Of a stretch of DNA of 64,000 nucleotides, positions 63,195 through 64,000 are shown in pieces. The notes beneath the pieces are model-generated. The model did not search any database. It was not told the DNA's origin and saw nothing but the letters and a program-made list of their open reading frames with translations. The DNA lies in the NCBI RefSeq assembly GCF_002904165.1, contig NZ_CVTD020000008.1, forward strand, positions 1 through 64,000. The letters are read 5' to 3'. This stretch comes from Herbinix hemicellulosilytica (GTDB lineage: Bacteria; Bacillota; Clostridia; Lachnospirales; Lachnospiraceae). How positions within the stretch are numbered: the first letter of the stretch is position 1; each line of letters opens with the position of its first letter. A program made the translations under genes and the position numbers.

Positions 63195-64000
63195 ATGAAT
63201 GCCTTGGAATTGGTAAATGTAACAAAAAGATATAATAATTTTACTCTGGATAATATCAGCTTCAATGTACCTAAGGGCGCCATCATGGGATTTGTGGGTG
63301 AAAACGGAGCAGGAAAGACCACCACTATTAAAGCTATTTTAGACTTAATTCGTATAGACAGCGGAGAAATTCGTATTTGGGGGCATTCATCAAAAAAACT
63401 GCCGATGGACTTGAAAGCACAGATAGGAGTTGTTTTTGACGGAAGCAATTTGCATGAGAATTTGACTGCAAATAATATAGCCTTAATAATGAAGAATATT
63501 TATCCGAATTGGGATCAGAAGGTTTTTAGTGATTATTTAAGAAAATTTCAGCTTCCAAATGACAAAAAGTTTAAGGATTATTCCCGCGGAATGAAAATGA
63601 AGCTTTCCATAGCAATAGCTCTATCCCATAATTCTAAATTATTGATTTTAGATGAAGCCACAAGCGGGTTAGACCCTATGGTAAGGGACGAAATTTTGGA
63701 TATTTTTCTTGATTTTATTCAGGAAGAGGATAACACCATCTTATTGTCCTCCCATATTATAAGTGATATTGAAAAAATTGCCGATTATGTGACTTTTATT
63801 CATGATGGGAAAATAGTTTTCAGTGAAAATAAGGATGAATTGGTTTACAAGTATGGGGTAATCAGGTGTCCGAAGGAAGACGTAAAAAAGATAGACAGAA
63901 ACTTTGTGGTAGGAATCAGAGAAAACAGTTTTGGAGCTGAAGTAATGATAAATAATGTGGATTTGTTTAGAAGAAGAAACAGGGAATTTATTCCCGAGAG
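63195..64000 (+). CDS. ABC transporter ATP-binding protein (partial, cut by window end)
   Basis: The first 268 codons of an ABC ATPase. Walker A GENGAGKTTTIKAIL, a signature YSRGMKMKLSIA, Walker B LLILDEATSGLDPM and the switch His in LSSHIISDIEKIAD are seen; the C-terminal part and probably a permease gene follow outside the window. ATG 63195 has a GAGGAGG box and starts one base after the GntR stop, so the genes are coupled. The pair resembles YtrA/YtrB-type exporters, often induced by cell-wall antibiotics. The substrate cannot be told. Confidence 0.92.
   Translation, partial: MNALELVNVTKRYNNFTLDNISFNVPKGAIMGFVGENGAGKTTTIKAILDLIRIDSGEIRIWGHSSKKLPMDLKAQIGVVFDGSNLHENLTANNIALIMKNIYPNWDQKVFSDYLRKFQLPNDKKFKDYSRGMKMKLSIAIALSHNSKLLILDEATSGLDPMVRDEILDIFLDFIQEEDNTILLSSHIISDIEKIADYVTFIHDGKIVFSENKDELVYKYGVIRCPKEDVKKIDRNFVVGIRENSFGAEVMINNVDLFRRRNREFIPE

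Noticed and set aside
1-64000. CRISPR array, tRNA or rRNA genes, prophage
   Set aside because: No regular direct-repeat/spacer pattern, cloverleaf with CCA-type end, rRNA core sequences or phage structural genes were seen on either strand.

Overview
The window is AT-rich, densely coded DNA from a low-GC, spore-forming, anaerobic Firmicute, most likely a member of the Lachnospiraceae/Clostridium cluster XIVa. The evidence is strong Shine-Dalgarno sites with frequent TTG/GTG starts, AddAB instead of RecBCD, a T-box before valS, an alpha/beta-type small acid-soluble spore protein, a Ku/ligase pair, methylglyoxal synthase, a GH94 disaccharide phosphorylase, and the DUF5717/DUF5716 gene pair that I know only from this group. 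The species cannot be fixed from the sequence alone. No rRNA, tRNA, CRISPR array or prophage is visible.

Layout. 0.4-11.3 kb: glutamine-dependent NAD synthetase, a DegV lipid-binding protein, a small anchored protein on the minus strand, and the overlapping addB-addA recombination operon. 11.3-13.9 kb: a spore DNA-binding protein, then an ECF-type sigma factor, a membrane DUF4367 (anti-sigma-like) protein and a small secreted protein. 14.1-15.3 kb: a complete IS30-family element with inverted repeats and a 13-bp target duplication, inserted at the stop codon of a small membrane-protein gene. 15.6-18.6 kb: divergent ROK repressor and xylulokinase. 18.8-24.7 kb: a secreted two-repeat protein, a methyltransferase, Hsp33 and a GH94 phosphorylase. 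25.0-28.4 kb: an acyltransferase and a GT2/CDP-glycerol-transferase fusion, probably for a surface polymer. 28.4-40.9 kb: purF, an ABC-2 exporter, LysR, dUTPase, a frameshifted sodium/solute symporter, a heterodimeric ABC exporter and a CobD/HisC-like aminotransferase.

41.0-48.0 kb holds the most unusual block: four consecutive plus-strand genes of unknown function. They encode a 1182-residue beta-sandwich/helical-repeat scaffold (DUF5717-like), a 420-residue protein with a degenerate Hsp70/actin-like layout (DUF5716-like), a TPR-like helical protein, and a coiled-coil protein with a two-pass membrane hairpin. This is the best candidate for an undescribed system.

48.2-64.0 kb: T-box-controlled valS (specifier probably GUA), a short-chain dehydrogenase, mgsA, a second LysR, the large single-chain purL, a lipoprotein-like gene remnant, the two-gene Ku/LigD end-joining operon, two tiny genes (one frameshifted), an M42 aminopeptidase, and a GntR(YtrA-type)/ABC ATPase operon cut by the window end. 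Most transcription units are closed by clear hairpins, several of them bidirectional between convergent genes. Several long open frames begin inside sigma-A promoters, so their true starts lie downstream and are corrected here.
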